A DNA stretch of 64,000 nucleotides. Origin: Oceanimonas sp. GK1. GTDB taxonomy: Bacteria > Pseudomonadota > Gammaproteobacteria > Enterobacterales > Aeromonadaceae. A model generated the notes under the pieces. The model had not been told where the DNA came from. It saw only the letters and a list, made by a program, of their open reading frames with translations, and made no database searches. The DNA is taken from NCBI RefSeq assembly GCF_000243075.1, contig NC_016745.1, positions 301,501 through 365,500 of the forward strand. Reading direction: 5' to 3'. Below are positions 7,959 to 16,655 of this stretch, one piece after another (position 1 is the first letter of the stretch; each line of letters begins with the position of its first letter). Position numbers and translations under genes: made by a program.

Positions 7959-9169
7959 CCACTCTGTTGTCTGCAGGGATCCTGTTCACCTTCGCCGCCA
8001 TCGCCCTGATCCTGTACAAATGGGGCAATATTCGCTGCATCGGTGTGACGCCGGTACGCACCTTTACCTTTATCGCCATTCTGTTCACCTCGGGGCTGGA
8101 CGTGGGCCTGATCATGTTTCCGCTCACCGAGTTCGCCGGTTACGCGGATCTGGCCGCCAATCCCGAATACGGCTTCGCCAATCCCCTGGCCATCGAGTTC
8201 GGTTTCTGGGGCTTTTTGATCTGGGGCTTTTATTTTCTCACCTGTTTTTATTTCTGCGTGATCGAGCCCCGGGTCGGCTTTTTCGAACTGCCCCTGGTCA
8301 AGCTGATCAACAACGTGGTGATCATCGGCACCTGCGCCTTTACCGCGTTTTTGCTGCTGAACAACCTGCCCTGGTACGTGCCCGGCCTGGGTGACGGCGA
8401 AACCGTGGTGGCCAGCTTTTATCTCATCGTGTTGCTGGTGATCGCCGCCTCCGTGCATTCCAGCACCAGCCTGCGCTACGTGAAAATTCTGAGCCTGGGC
8501 ACCAGCTGGCTGTTCATCGGTCTGATCGTCCTGATGTGGGGCGGCGCCTTTATCGGCCAGGGGGGCATGGGAGCCTTCGTCGAGACCCTGGCACTGGTGG
8601 GGGGCTACTTTGGCAACATCCATCATTTTGTGCTGCCCATCAACGACTACCACGAGTTCTATCTGTTCTGGTGGTTCTCCTGGAGCATCATGATCGGCCA
8701 GTTCACCGCCCGCTTCGTTGGCGGCCTGCGCACCTGGCAATTGCTGGCGGCCATGCTGGCCTTTCCTTCCATCGCCATTGCCACCTGGTTCACCGTGCTC
8801 TACTACTTCCAGGATAACGGCCTGAGCACGGCCGGCTTCTACAACTGGGCCATGGTGATAGTGGGCATCAGCATGGTGGTGAATTCACTGGATTCACTGA
8901 TCCGCCTCTACACCGACAACCTGGGCCTGACCGTGGCCCGGCTGGGCAAGACCCGTTACTTTCTCGGCAACCTGACCGCCCTGGCGGCCCTGACGCTGCT
9001 GTTCCGTCTCGACTTCCTGCAAATTCAGTGGGTCGGCGCCCTGGTCATTGGCCTGTTCTTCGCCTGCGGCACCTATATTGTTGCCAGCAAACGCGACACC
9101 GTGCTGGCCATCGCGGGCTCACCCCAAGCCAACCGCATCGACTACCGCAAAATCGAGCTGGCCAACTGA
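7955..9169 (+). CDS. BCCT-family (choline/betaine/carnitine-type) transporter, short form
   Basis: 404 aa with about ten transmembrane helices. The best BCCT matches are TSGLDVGLIMFPLTE, FGFWGFLIWGFYFLTCFYF and FWWFSWSIMIGQFTARFVGG, which resemble the Gly-rich helix, the Trp-rich helix and the WxxFxARxxxGR motif of BCCT carriers. Typical members exceed 500 aa, so this is a shortened or diverged branch. A BetI-like palindrome upstream supports choline or a related osmolyte as substrate. GGAGG lies 9 nt before the ATG. Family fairly sure, substrate inferred. Confidence 0.72.
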   Translation: MTTLLSAGILFTFAAIALILYKWGNIRCIGVTPVRTFTFIAILFTSGLDVGLIMFPLTEFAGYADLAANPEYGFANPLAIEFGFWGFLIWGFYFLTCFYFCVIEPRVGFFELPLVKLINNVVIIGTCAFTAFLLLNNLPWYVPGLGDGETVVASFYLIVLLVIAASVHSSTSLRYVKILSLGTSWLFIGLIVLMWGGAFIGQGGMGAFVETLALVGGYFGNIHHFVLPINDYHEFYLFWWFSWSIMIGQFTARFVGGLRTWQLLAAMLAFPSIAIATWFTVLYYFQDNGLSTAGFYNWAMVIVGISMVVNSLDSLIRLYTDNLGLTVARLGKTRYFLGNLTALAALTLLFRLDFLQIQWVGALVIGLFFACGTYIVASKRDTVLAIAGSPQANRIDYRKIELAN

Positions 9170-9175
9170 ACAAAC

Positions 9176-9199
9176 AAAAACGGCACCGCAAGGGTGCCG
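9176..9199 (-). terminator. Intrinsic terminator for cytochrome c' (minus strand)
   Basis: CGGCACC and GGTGCCG form a 7-bp stem. Read on the minus strand it is followed by a U-rich run. It lies between the convergent BCCT and cytochrome c' genes. Confidence 0.75.
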
Positions 9200-9219
9200 T
9201 TGTGAGCTTCAACGACAGA

Positions 9220-9678
9220 TCAATCCTTGCGGTAGTCGTCGTGGCAGCCCTTGCAGGTTTTGAACAGCTCGCCGGCGGCCTTGCGGGCCTGGGCCTGATC
9301 AAAGCCCGCTTCGCCGGATACCTGCACCAGGTTCTGCAGCGCCTCACCAAAGTCCTTGCCCCTGGCCTGCATGCCTTCCCGGTCTTCCCAGCCCTTGGCC
9401 AGCATGTTGCTCGCCTTCACTTCACGGGTTTCGGGGAAATAGGTTTCTCCCAGCAGGCCGGCGGCGTTGCTCAGGTTAATGGCACGCTGGTGCAGGGCGG
9501 CGGCGTCAAAGTCGATCTCGCCCTTGGCCATGCCACCGATCACGCCCGCCTGCGCAGCCATCACCTGATACAGGGACTGACGATACTTGACCGCGTCTTC
9601 GGGTTTGAACAGCTCGGCCTGGGCGGAAACCGAGGCGGCAAACAGGGCGGTGCTCACGATCAGTGCTTTCTTCAACAT
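9220..9678 (-). CDS. cycP: Cytochrome c' (periplasmic, NO-binding type)
   Basis: 152 aa. A signal peptide ends near SVSAQA (residue 21), followed by a four-helix cytochrome c' domain whose single haem motif CKGCH (Cys142, Cys145, His146) sits at the extreme C terminus, as is characteristic. Family members bind NO and CO and protect against nitrosative stress in the periplasm. The start at 9678 (MLKKALIV) has AAGGAG 7 nt upstream; the longer frame from 9711 lacks a signal peptide. Cytochrome b561 lies nearby. Confidence 0.92.
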   Translation of the reverse strand: MLKKALIVSTALFAASVSAQAELFKPEDAVKYRQSLYQVMAAQAGVIGGMAKGEIDFDAAALHQRAINLSNAAGLLGETYFPETREVKASNMLAKGWEDREGMQARGKDFGEALQNLVQVSGEAGFDQAQARKAAGELFKTCKGCHDDYRKD

Positions 9679-9892
9679 GACAATGCTCCTTGGAAGTAAG
9701 AAGGTGCTCAAAAGGCACCATTTTTAATTAGCGTTCCACGATATATCACTCATTCGCCGGGATCTAGCGCCATCCCCGGAAAACGCGTGTGCAGCAACAA
9801 AGTCTGCCCGGGACCGACCTCTTCCCTGAGCTCTGCAATACTGTGAGACAGGGCAAGCCCGCCCCTGTTTTCACGGCAACAAGGAGCCCAGC

Positions 9893-10309
9893 ATGTACCA
9901 GCACATCATGATTCCAGTGGATCTGGCCCACAAAGAACGGCTGGAAAAAGCCCTGAACACCGGCGCCGACCTGGCCCGGCTGTACGACATTCCCGTGTGT
10001 TACGTCGGCGTGTCTTCCAACGCCCCCGGTGAGGTGGCCCACAACCCTCAGGAGTTTGAACAGAAGCTGAAGCACTTCGCCAGCGAGCAGGCGGCCAAAC
10101 ACCGGTTACGTGAGGTAAGCAGCAAGGCCTGCATCAGTCACGATCCGGCCGTCGATCTGGACAAAACCCTGCTGGCAGCGGTGAAGGAAAGCGGTGCCGA
10201 TCTGGTGGTAATGGCCTCACACGTGCCCGGCCTGGCCGAACACCTCTTTGCCTCCAACGCCGGTTACATTGCGAAGCATGCCGAGGTGTCGGTGCTGGTG
10301 GTGCGCTAG
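9893..10309 (+). CDS. Universal stress protein, UspA family
   Basis: 138 aa alpha/beta protein beginning MYQHIMIPVDLAHKERLEKAL, with the typical C terminus ADLVVMASH...VSVLVVR. The family binds ATP through G-x2-G-x9-G(S/T); here the segment reads HVPGLAEHLFASNAGYI without the full glycine pattern, suggesting the non-ATP-binding UspA subtype. AAGGAG precedes the ATG by 6 nt. Its stop overlaps the convergent DUF3047 gene by 4 bp. Confidence 0.9.
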   Translation: MYQHIMIPVDLAHKERLEKALNTGADLARLYDIPVCYVGVSSNAPGEVAHNPQEFEQKLKHFASEQAAKHRLREVSSKACISHDPAVDLDKTLLAAVKESGADLVVMASHVPGLAEHLFASNAGYIAKHAEVSVLVVR

Positions 10310-10932
10310 TGCGCACTGAACATCAGGCTGTCGTAATAACCGATGGCGGTACCGCCGCCGTTGTCGGCATCGGTCATGATGGCCACCGCCTCAAGGTATC
10401 GAAAGTCCTTGCCGAACAGCCGTCGCAAGTCGTCCTTGAGGTTGCGTTTTTCCTGCGCCCAGCCCGGCTTTGAACCCTGTTGCAATGCCAGCATCATGGC
10501 CTTGTCGCCGGCGAAGGGATTGGGCCAGACCCGCCCCGCCGGCATTTGTTTAGTCCACACATAACTGATGGCCTTGCTGCTGAACCGGGTCCAGCCGTCG
10601 CGCACCACCACATAGACCCGAAGCGCAAAATCGTCACCGGCCTTTTCTCGTTCATTACCCACCGCCGGAAACCGCTCTACCCGCCATTGCCAGCGCAGCC
10701 AGGGCGTGGCCTGCAGATCGATACGCCCTTCGTAAACCAATCCCGAGGCCGCCCCCCGGCTCTCGGCCCTGAGCACTCGCCGCTGCAGTTCGGGCACGAG
10801 CACCAGCCGGTAGTCGGTGCGCCCCTCAAAACGCTCCTGCTGCCAGCCCAGCATGTCGGCCGGGGTAAAGGTCAGTGCTCGGGCCGGCACCGCCAGCAGC
10901 AGCAACAACATGACAAACACACGACATCGCAT
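10306..10932 (-). CDS. Secreted DUF3047 family protein
   Basis: 208 aa: an N-terminal signal peptide (hydrophobic 5-19, cleavage near ARA-LTF) and a beta-rich domain with WLRWQWRVERFP, AGDDFALRVYVVV, AISYVWTKQMPAG and the C-terminal AVAIMTDADNGGGTAIGYYDSL. These match the DUF3047 family as I know it. Function unknown; expected to be periplasmic. It overlaps the convergent uspA-family stop by 4 bp. Confidence 0.8.
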   Translation of the reverse strand: MRCRVFVMLLLLLAVPARALTFTPADMLGWQQERFEGRTDYRLVLVPELQRRVLRAESRGAASGLVYEGRIDLQATPWLRWQWRVERFPAVGNEREKAGDDFALRVYVVVRDGWTRFSSKAISYVWTKQMPAGRVWPNPFAGDKAMMLALQQGSKPGWAQEKRNLKDDLRRLFGKDFRYLEAVAIMTDADNGGGTAIGYYDSLMFSAH

Positions 10933-10964
10933 GGCAAGGTCCGCTCAACCAGTGTTCTGCAAGT

Positions 10965-11249
10965 TTAGCCCCAACGCCCCCACCACAGGGCCACCGGCAG
11001 CAGCAGGTTGAGCAGCACCGTGAGCCAAAACACCGCCTGAAACGACGGCTTGCGCGATTTGTGCCTGAGCCAGCGCTGGCCCAGCCAGGCCCCGGGCCAG
11101 CCGCCCAGCAGCGCCAGCCCGTGCAGGGTGCGTTCACTCACCCGCCACTGGCCGAGCCGGGCGGCGCGCTTGTCCCACCAGTACACGCCAAAGGTGAGCA
11201 GGCTGAGCACCCCATACCACAGCGCCAGCCCGGCATAGACTCGGATCAT
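10965..11249 (-). CDS. Small membrane protein, DUF1294
   Basis: 94 aa with hydrophobic segments near residues 3-22, 42-56 and 70-88 and the DUF1294 signature YWWDKRAARLGQWRVSERTLHGLALLGGWPGAWLGQRWLRHKSRKPSF. Function unknown; in other bacteria this domain is also found fused to a cold-shock domain, which is absent here. Start at 11249 (MIRVYAG) is chosen because GAGGAG is 8 nt upstream; the GTG nine bases earlier overlaps that site. Confidence 0.82.
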   Translation of the reverse strand: MIRVYAGLALWYGVLSLLTFGVYWWDKRAARLGQWRVSERTLHGLALLGGWPGAWLGQRWLRHKSRKPSFQAVFWLTVLLNLLLPVALWWGRWG

Positions 11250-11285
11250 GACGGTCACTCCTCAGGTTCCCGGCAGTGCACCACC

Positions 11286-12143
11286 TCAGAAACGGCCGTC
11301 GGACAGCAGCTCGGGGTTGGTCACCAGATTCCGCACGCCGTGGGCGTGATCTTCGTTAAAGTCGTTCTGCCGGCACCACTCGCCCACGGAGGCGATGTTG
11401 ACCTTGAGCACCTCAGGGCGCACCCGCCAGGTCACCTGAAAGGGCGAGCCCTTTTCGTTGTAGGCCGGACCTGTGGTGGAGCCGGCATACTGCACCGGCA
11501 CCCCGGTGTTGGCGGGAATATTCAGGCCCTGATGACGCCCGTTGCGAACCCCGTGGGCGGCCAGCTCGGCAAAGTCGGCGGCGCCGGCATCATTCACCAG
11601 CACATAGACTTGGGCTTCCACCCGCAGTTGCGGGTTCTGCCCGGCCTCGCTCAGACAGGCACCCAGCGTCGGTCCGGGTGAAACCCGGGCGCTGGAATGC
11701 ACATAGTGCACTTCAATGGTATCGCCGGGGTAAAGCCCGCCGTGGCGGCTCGGGCAGATCTCGCCCTGCACCGGCGCCAGCTCTTGCTCGCTCAGCAAAC
11801 CCGAGTAACGATAACCACCGTGATAACCCCGGCCATCGCCGTTACCTGCAAACAACGTGAATTCACCGCCCTTGTGCTCGGCGTTCTTGTGAAAGTGAAT
11901 GTTGCACAAATTCATCTGGCTGGCCGGCGGTGCCGGGCTGAAGATGACCGGGTTGCGGCCTTCCAGCCGGTCGATGTCCCGGGGCGATTGGGGGCCAATA
12001 CCCTGATCGCGGGTGTTTTGCGACAACTGCTGACGTTGCTGCGCAATCACCTCGTCCGAAACCGGTCCCTTGAACACGTCAGCCATCACGACCGAGGGGG
12101 TCAACACGGCGGTAGCCAGTGTGAAAAGCGTCGCTGCGTGCAT
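11286..12143 (-). CDS. Delta-class carbonic anhydrase, secreted
   Basis: 285 aa. Start at 12143 gives a signal peptide ending near VVMA-DVF, preceded by AAGGAAG. The core CNIHFHKNAEHKGGEF supplies closely spaced His residues and a Cys, and HYVHSSARVSPG plus a later CLSEAG segment follow. I recognise this as the bacterial delta-class carbonic anhydrase type that interconverts CO2 and bicarbonate with zinc. Predicted periplasmic. It stands alone between the DUF1294 gene and the ABC exporter. Enzyme class is from memory of the motif. Confidence 0.75.
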   Translation of the reverse strand: MHAATLFTLATAVLTPSVVMADVFKGPVSDEVIAQQRQQLSQNTRDQGIGPQSPRDIDRLEGRNPVIFSPAPPASQMNLCNIHFHKNAEHKGGEFTLFAGNGDGRGYHGGYRYSGLLSEQELAPVQGEICPSRHGGLYPGDTIEVHYVHSSARVSPGPTLGACLSEAGQNPQLRVEAQVYVLVNDAGAADFAELAAHGVRNGRHQGLNIPANTGVPVQYAGSTTGPAYNEKGSPFQVTWRVRPEVLKVNIASVGEWCRQNDFNEDHAHGVRNLVTNPELLSDGRF

Positions 12144-12256
12144 TCTCTTCCTTGTATCGAGCAAATGGGACTCGGATGCTAACCACCCCTGCCGGTCTGT
12201 CAACCCGTCGCCGGGGGCCGCCGGCATGGCCCCCCGCAAGGACGCCGCCGGAACAC

Positions 12257-14125
12257 CTACCGCCCAGCGGGAGTCGGCCCGTGGTGTTCAGGCCCGTCCT
12301 GCTGCCGCTGTCGCTGCTGCTGTTGCAGCCGCCACAGTTGGGCGTAAAGGCCGTCTGCGGCCAGCAACTGCTCGTGGTTGCCCTGCTCGGCGATGCGACC
12401 CTCCTGCATCACCAGAATATGGTCGGCGTCCACGATGGTGGACAGCCGGTGGGCGATCACCAGGCTGCTCTGGCCCCGGGATACCTCGCGAATGGCCTGC
12501 AATATGCTGCGCTCGGAGCGGCTGTCCAGGGATGAGGTGGCCTCGTCGAACACCAGTATCGGCGGGCGTTTCAATATGGTGCGGGCAATGGCCACCCGCT
12601 GTTTTTCGCCGCCGCTGAGTTTCAGCCCCCGCTCCCCCACCAGGGTGGCGCTGCCTTCCGGCAGGCTGACAATAAAATCGCTGAGGTGGGCGAGGCGAAT
12701 GGCCTCGTTCACTTCCTCTTCGCTGGCGTCGATGCGGCCGTAACGAATGTTGTCGTAAATGGAGGCGTTAAACAGCACCGTATCTTGCGGCACTATGCCA
12801 ATGGCCCGGCGCAGGGAAGCCTGGCTTACTTCGCGAATGTCCTGGCCGTCGATCAGAATGGCGCCCGCGTTCACCTCGTAAAACCGAAACAGCAGCTTCA
12901 CCAGGGTGGACTTGCCCGAGCCGCTGGCCCCCACCACCGCCAGTTTTTGCCGGGGCTGAAGGGTAAAGCTGAGATCGTGCAGAATGGGCCGATCGGGGCG
13001 GTAACCAAAACTCACGTTGCGAAACTCGATTTCGCCCCGGCTGACCTTGAGCTCAGGCGCGTTGTCCGCATCGTTGATTTGAGGCCGGCGGCGCAGCAGG
13101 GCAAACAGGCGCTCGATGTTGGCCAGCGACCCCTTCATCTCCCGGTACACAAAGCCGAGAAAATTGAGCGGCAGAAACAACTGCATCATAAAGGCGTTGA
13201 TCAGCACAAAGTCGCCCAAGGTCATGGTGCCCGCCACCACCTGCTGGCCGGCCAGCACCATCATGGCGGTCATGGCCAGGGCGATGATCAGCGCCTGGCC
13301 GCCGTTCAGGGCAAACAGGCTGAGCCGGTTGTTGCGCCGGGCCCGCTCCCACTCGGCCAGATCGTCGTCGTACCGGCCCGCCTCGTACTGCTCGTTGTTG
13401 AAGTATTTCACCGTTTCAAAGTTGAGCAGGCTGTCCACCGCCCGGCTGTGGGTTTGCGAGTCGGCCTGGTTGGCGGCGCGCACAAAGCCGGTGCGCCAGT
13501 CGGTGGCCACCACCGACCAGGCCACGTACACCACCACCGCCCCCAGGGTAATCAGCGCAAACCACACCGAGTAGTTGATCAGCAGCAGCGCCGTGACCAG
13601 GCCGATTTCCAGCAGGGTGGGCACAATGTTGAACACCATAAAACGCAGCAAAAAGCCCACTCCGGTCACCCCCCGCTCTATGTCCCGGGACAGGCCGCCG
13701 GTGCTGCGATTAAGGTGAAAGTCGAGCTCCAGCCGGTGCAGGTGGTTGAACACACTCAGGCCAATGCGGCGCATGGCCCGCTCGGTCACCCGACCAAACA
13801 GGGCGTCGCGAATTTCCCCAAACAGCACGTTGGCAAAGCGCACCGTGCCGTAGGCCAGCAGCAGCCCCAGGGGCAGCGCCACCACCGTGCTGACGGCGGT
13901 GTCCATGCCATCGACAATGTGCTTGAGAATAAAGGGCAACCCCACGCTGGCCAGCTTGGCCGCCACCAGGCAGCACAGGGCCAGGGCGATGCGGCCCTTG
14001 TAGTCCAGCAGGTAGGGGATCAGGGTTTTCAGGGTACGGACATTGATGGTGGCGTCATCCATCTCCGGATGCCAGGAGCTTCGGCGCATAACTCGGTCTG
14101 TTGCGGAAGGAATGAGCGTCATCAT
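12257..14125 (-). CDS. ABC exporter, fused permease-ATPase (ATM1/ABCB half-transporter type)
   Basis: Up to 622 aa. Six transmembrane helices occupy about residues 40-330, then an ATPase domain: Walker A VGASGSGKSTLVKLL, Q-loop IVPQDTVLFNASIYDNIRYG, signature LSGGEKQRVAIAR, Walker B ILVFDEATSSLDSRSE and switch VIAHRLSTI. The layout and the LNFLGFVYREMKGSLANIE segment resemble ATM1/HMT1 half-transporters that export glutathione- or sulfur-linked compounds; substrate inferred. GGGGAG lies just before the first two ATGs, giving a 71-bp overlap with the DUF2459 gene. An internal ATG at 14062 (MDDATINV) would reduce the overlap to 8 bp. Confidence 0.88.
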   Translation of the reverse strand: MMTLIPSATDRVMRRSSWHPEMDDATINVRTLKTLIPYLLDYKGRIALALCCLVAAKLASVGLPFILKHIVDGMDTAVSTVVALPLGLLLAYGTVRFANVLFGEIRDALFGRVTERAMRRIGLSVFNHLHRLELDFHLNRSTGGLSRDIERGVTGVGFLLRFMVFNIVPTLLEIGLVTALLLINYSVWFALITLGAVVVYVAWSVVATDWRTGFVRAANQADSQTHSRAVDSLLNFETVKYFNNEQYEAGRYDDDLAEWERARRNNRLSLFALNGGQALIIALAMTAMMVLAGQQVVAGTMTLGDFVLINAFMMQLFLPLNFLGFVYREMKGSLANIERLFALLRRRPQINDADNAPELKVSRGEIEFRNVSFGYRPDRPILHDLSFTLQPRQKLAVVGASGSGKSTLVKLLFRFYEVNAGAILIDGQDIREVSQASLRRAIGIVPQDTVLFNASIYDNIRYGRIDASEEEVNEAIRLAHLSDFIVSLPEGSATLVGERGLKLSGGEKQRVAIARTILKRPPILVFDEATSSLDSRSERSILQAIREVSRGQSSLVIAHRLSTIVDADHILVMQEGRIAEQGNHEQLLAADGLYAQLWRLQQQQRQRQQDGPEHHGPTPAGR

Positions 14126-14753
14126 ACTCCCCTTTGGCGCAGCAGGCAGCCTGGCGCATCAGGCCGCCGGCGGTGAACGCCAGTGCCGGGCGCAGGGGCA
14201 GCCCCGCCGCCACCAGCCGCCGGGCCACCCAGGTGTTGCAGGTGTGCAGCAGGTGATAGGACTCTACCGAGGCGTAAAAGCGGCCGCCGCCGTAACGCCC
14301 CGCCCCCACTTCCTTCACATTGCCCGCCTCATTCCGCGTAAAGGAGGTCGCCACCTCCCTCAGCAACCGCTCCATGCCGGCGGGCGGCACACTCAACTCA
14401 AGCACCGGCAGCCCGGGGAACACCATATTCGGCGGCTGCGACAGCGGCACCAGGTGCAGCACGGCGTCCGTGGGCCAGAGCAGGGCCCGCAGCGCCAGCC
14501 CGGCCCCAGCGTGCTCATGCTGATAAAAGGCCCGATCGCCCCAGCCCACCTCCATCAAACGGGCGTCGGGAAAATCCTCTTTCAGCGCCGGCAAATACCG
14601 CTGCAACTCATCCGCCGGCACCACCAGCCCCACATGCAGGCCGTGATCCACCAGATAGAGGGCTTGCCCCCGCTCCTCCACCGGCCGCCACTCACCCACC
14701 GCACCGCAACCGGTGCAGAGCAGACTGAGTAGCAGAATGAACCAAGGGTGCAT
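14055..14753 (-). CDS. DUF2459 (TIGR02117-type) predicted lipoprotein
   Basis: 232 aa, N terminus MHPWFILLLSLLCTGCGAVGEW with lipobox LCTGC. The mature part has HGLHVGLVVPADEL, EVGWGDRAFYQ and HTCNTWVARRLVAAGLPLRP, typical of the DUF2459 family, whose conserved His and Cys residues hint at a papain-like hydrolase; no activity is established to my knowledge. It is read through into the ABC exporter gene, which it overlaps, so both are probably co-transcribed. Confidence 0.82.
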   Translation of the reverse strand: MHPWFILLLSLLCTGCGAVGEWRPVEERGQALYLVDHGLHVGLVVPADELQRYLPALKEDFPDARLMEVGWGDRAFYQHEHAGAGLALRALLWPTDAVLHLVPLSQPPNMVFPGLPVLELSVPPAGMERLLREVATSFTRNEAGNVKEVGAGRYGGGRFYASVESYHLLHTCNTWVARRLVAAGLPLRPALAFTAGGLMRQAACCAKGEYDDAHSFRNRPSYAPKLLASGDG

Positions 14754-14895
14754 AGTGACCTTTCGAGTGATGGGGCTGATCTTGAGTATTGCAGATTGGG
14801 CAAGCTAAACGGGCCTGAAGGGCCCATTGGGGGGGGGTAGTTTTTAACGTTTCAACCACCGGAACTTAAAAGTAAGTTAGAAATTATAATTTATA

Positions 14896-15390
14896 TTACA
14901 TCAACGATGGTGTGTATGCGTTGGTTGCAAAAAACAACAGCATCCCACCAATCACAACAAAGAGATTTCTTATCGTTTTTCGAAGTATTATTTGCGACTC
15001 TAGATTCATTTCATCTATATATGTTTGCGGTGAAAGTATGCTAGTAAAAAACAAGCACCCAATAAATGTAAAACCAATCAAAAAGAAATAAACTGGCTTC
15101 CAATACCTAAAAGTGGTGATACTTTTAAATTCCCTGAAAAGTCGAGCATTTTCAAGCCCATCGGTTCGAATGTGAGCACCTGCAGCAACGAAAGACAGAA
15201 CCCACAAGTCTAAAAAATACTGTGGCAATTCAACATGAAAGAGTTCAATGAATTTAGAAAATATCAACCTGTAATACTGAATAAAGTCTAGAAACACCCC
15301 CTTTAGGCCAACATCAAAAGAATGCTGAATCAAGCTTATAAGACTTAACATGCTTAAGATAATTGCTAGTGGTTGCAAGGTTTTATTCAT
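14896..15390 (-). CDS. Orphan AT-rich multi-pass membrane protein
   Basis: 164 aa, unrecognised. Hydrophobic segments at about 7-21, 60-75, 98-118 and 138-155 indicate three or four transmembrane helices. Base composition is far more AT-rich than all neighbours (long A/T runs, codons such as AAA, ATA, TTA), and the AT-rich zone extends from about 14,870 to 15,560, so the gene looks recently acquired. No mobility gene or repeat borders it. No convincing ribosome site precedes the ATG. Function not inferred. Confidence 0.6.
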   Translation of the reverse strand: MNKTLQPLAIILSMLSLISLIQHSFDVGLKGVFLDFIQYYRLIFSKFIELFHVELPQYFLDLWVLSFVAAGAHIRTDGLENARLFREFKSITTFRYWKPVYFFLIGFTFIGCLFFTSILSPQTYIDEMNLESQIILRKTIRNLFVVIGGMLLFFATNAYTPSLM

Positions 15391-15667
15391 TTATCCCCCC
15401 TCACACATGCCGACCTATTCAATTGAGATAAAAACTTACTGACAACATAATTTCTTAATGTGAACTCTGCCACCCAGCAAAATAATACCATAAGGCAGAA
15501 CTATTACCTCTCCACCTGCTGAACGATTGATTTTTCCTAATTCTGCCGCTTCATCGGCAAAAGGCAATGACTAACTGCCTTTTTAGCGAATCTGCCAAAA
15601 AGCCCCGAATGATACCTCCCCAGCCTTGGTGTAAGCTGGTGCTTTCGGATGGGGAGGAGAAAGGCCG
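15391..15667. other. AT-rich intergenic region and zntB leader
   Basis: The first half is AT-rich with no recognised feature. AAAAGGCA and TGCCTTTT at 15559-15583 form an 8-bp terminator-like hairpin with U residues. Just before zntB, CCTCCCC at 15615-15621 is complementary to GGGGAGG at 15651-15657, part of the zntB ribosome site. Confidence 0.55.
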
Positions 15668-16639
15668 ATGGAACAGTTGCCGAAACAGTGCATTTACCGC
15701 CTGCAGCTCAGCAGCAAGGGCGGGCTGGAACCCTTGCCGGCGGGGTCTGAGCTGCCGGCCACCACGGCGGCGCCGGTGTGGCTGCATCTGGACTACGAGC
15801 AGCCCCAGGCCGCCGACTGGCTGCGTAATTCCGAGCTGGTCAGCGAGGCGGCCCGCGAGGCGCTGCTGGGCCAGAGCAGCCGGCCCAAGCTGGTGCGCCA
15901 GGGCGACAACCTGCTGCTCACCCTGCGCGGCATCAACCACAACCAGGGCGACAGCCCGGAAGAAATGGTCGCCCTGCGCATCTACATCACGCCCTCGCTT
16001 ATTATCAGCAGCCGGCACCGGCCGCTGCTGTCGGAGCAGGACGTGTACGAGCTGCTGGGCAACAGCGATGAACAGGTCACCCTGGGCGACTGGCTGGTGG
16101 AGATGTGCGATGCCCTCACCGACCGGGCCGGCGAGTTTGTGGAAGACCTGCACGATCACATTCTGGAGCTGGAAGAGCAGATACTGATGCGGGAGCTGCC
16201 CACCAACGGCCGACTGGGCCGCATTCGCAAACAGATGATTTTGGTGCGCCGTTATCTTTCTCCCCAGCGGGATCTGATCGCCCGGCTGGCCAGCGAAAAA
16301 ATCGGCTGGCTCAACGACGACGATCGCCGTCGCCTGCTCGATATTGCCGACCGGCTGCGCCGCTGGCTGGACGATCTGGACGCCGGCCTGGCCCGCACCG
16401 CCGTGCTGGCGGACGAGGTTAATAACCTGATGACCGAAGCCACCAACCAGCGCGCCTACCAGATGTCGATCATGGCGCTGATGTTTCTGCCCGCCAGCTT
16501 TCTCACCGGCCTGTTCGGCATCAACCTGGGCGGCATGCCGGGGGCTAACCACCCCGCCGCCTTCTGGATTTTCTGCCTGAGCCTGCTGGCCCTGGGTGGC
16601 GGCCTGGCGGTATGGCTACGGCGCAACCGCTGGTGGTAG
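15668..16639 (+). CDS. zntB: Zinc transporter ZntB (CorA family)
   Basis: 323 aa. The N-terminal soluble domain (about 1-255) has the long helices of CorA-type pentamers, e.g. LTDRAGEFVEDLHDHILELEEQIL. Two C-terminal helices follow, the first ending in FLPASFLTGLFGINLGGMPG, where GIN replaces CorA's GMN as in E. coli ZntB. It mediates zinc (and possibly cadmium) movement across the inner membrane. GGAGGAG lies upstream of the ATG. It converges on a zinc- or nickel-type ABC operon whose promoter carries a Zur-like box. Confidence 0.92.
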   Translation: MEQLPKQCIYRLQLSSKGGLEPLPAGSELPATTAAPVWLHLDYEQPQAADWLRNSELVSEAAREALLGQSSRPKLVRQGDNLLLTLRGINHNQGDSPEEMVALRIYITPSLIISSRHRPLLSEQDVYELLGNSDEQVTLGDWLVEMCDALTDRAGEFVEDLHDHILELEEQILMRELPTNGRLGRIRKQMILVRRYLSPQRDLIARLASEKIGWLNDDDRRRLLDIADRLRRWLDDLDAGLARTAVLADEVNNLMTEATNQRAYQMSIMALMFLPASFLTGLFGINLGGMPGANHPAAFWIFCLSLLALGGGLAVWLRRNRWW

Positions 16640-16655
16640 CCTCGTCGGCTCGAAG

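Noticed and set aside
12686-14176. 496-codon plus-strand frame opposite the ABC exporter
   Set aside because: Shadow of the ABC gene; composition rich in Gly, His and Gln with no domain.
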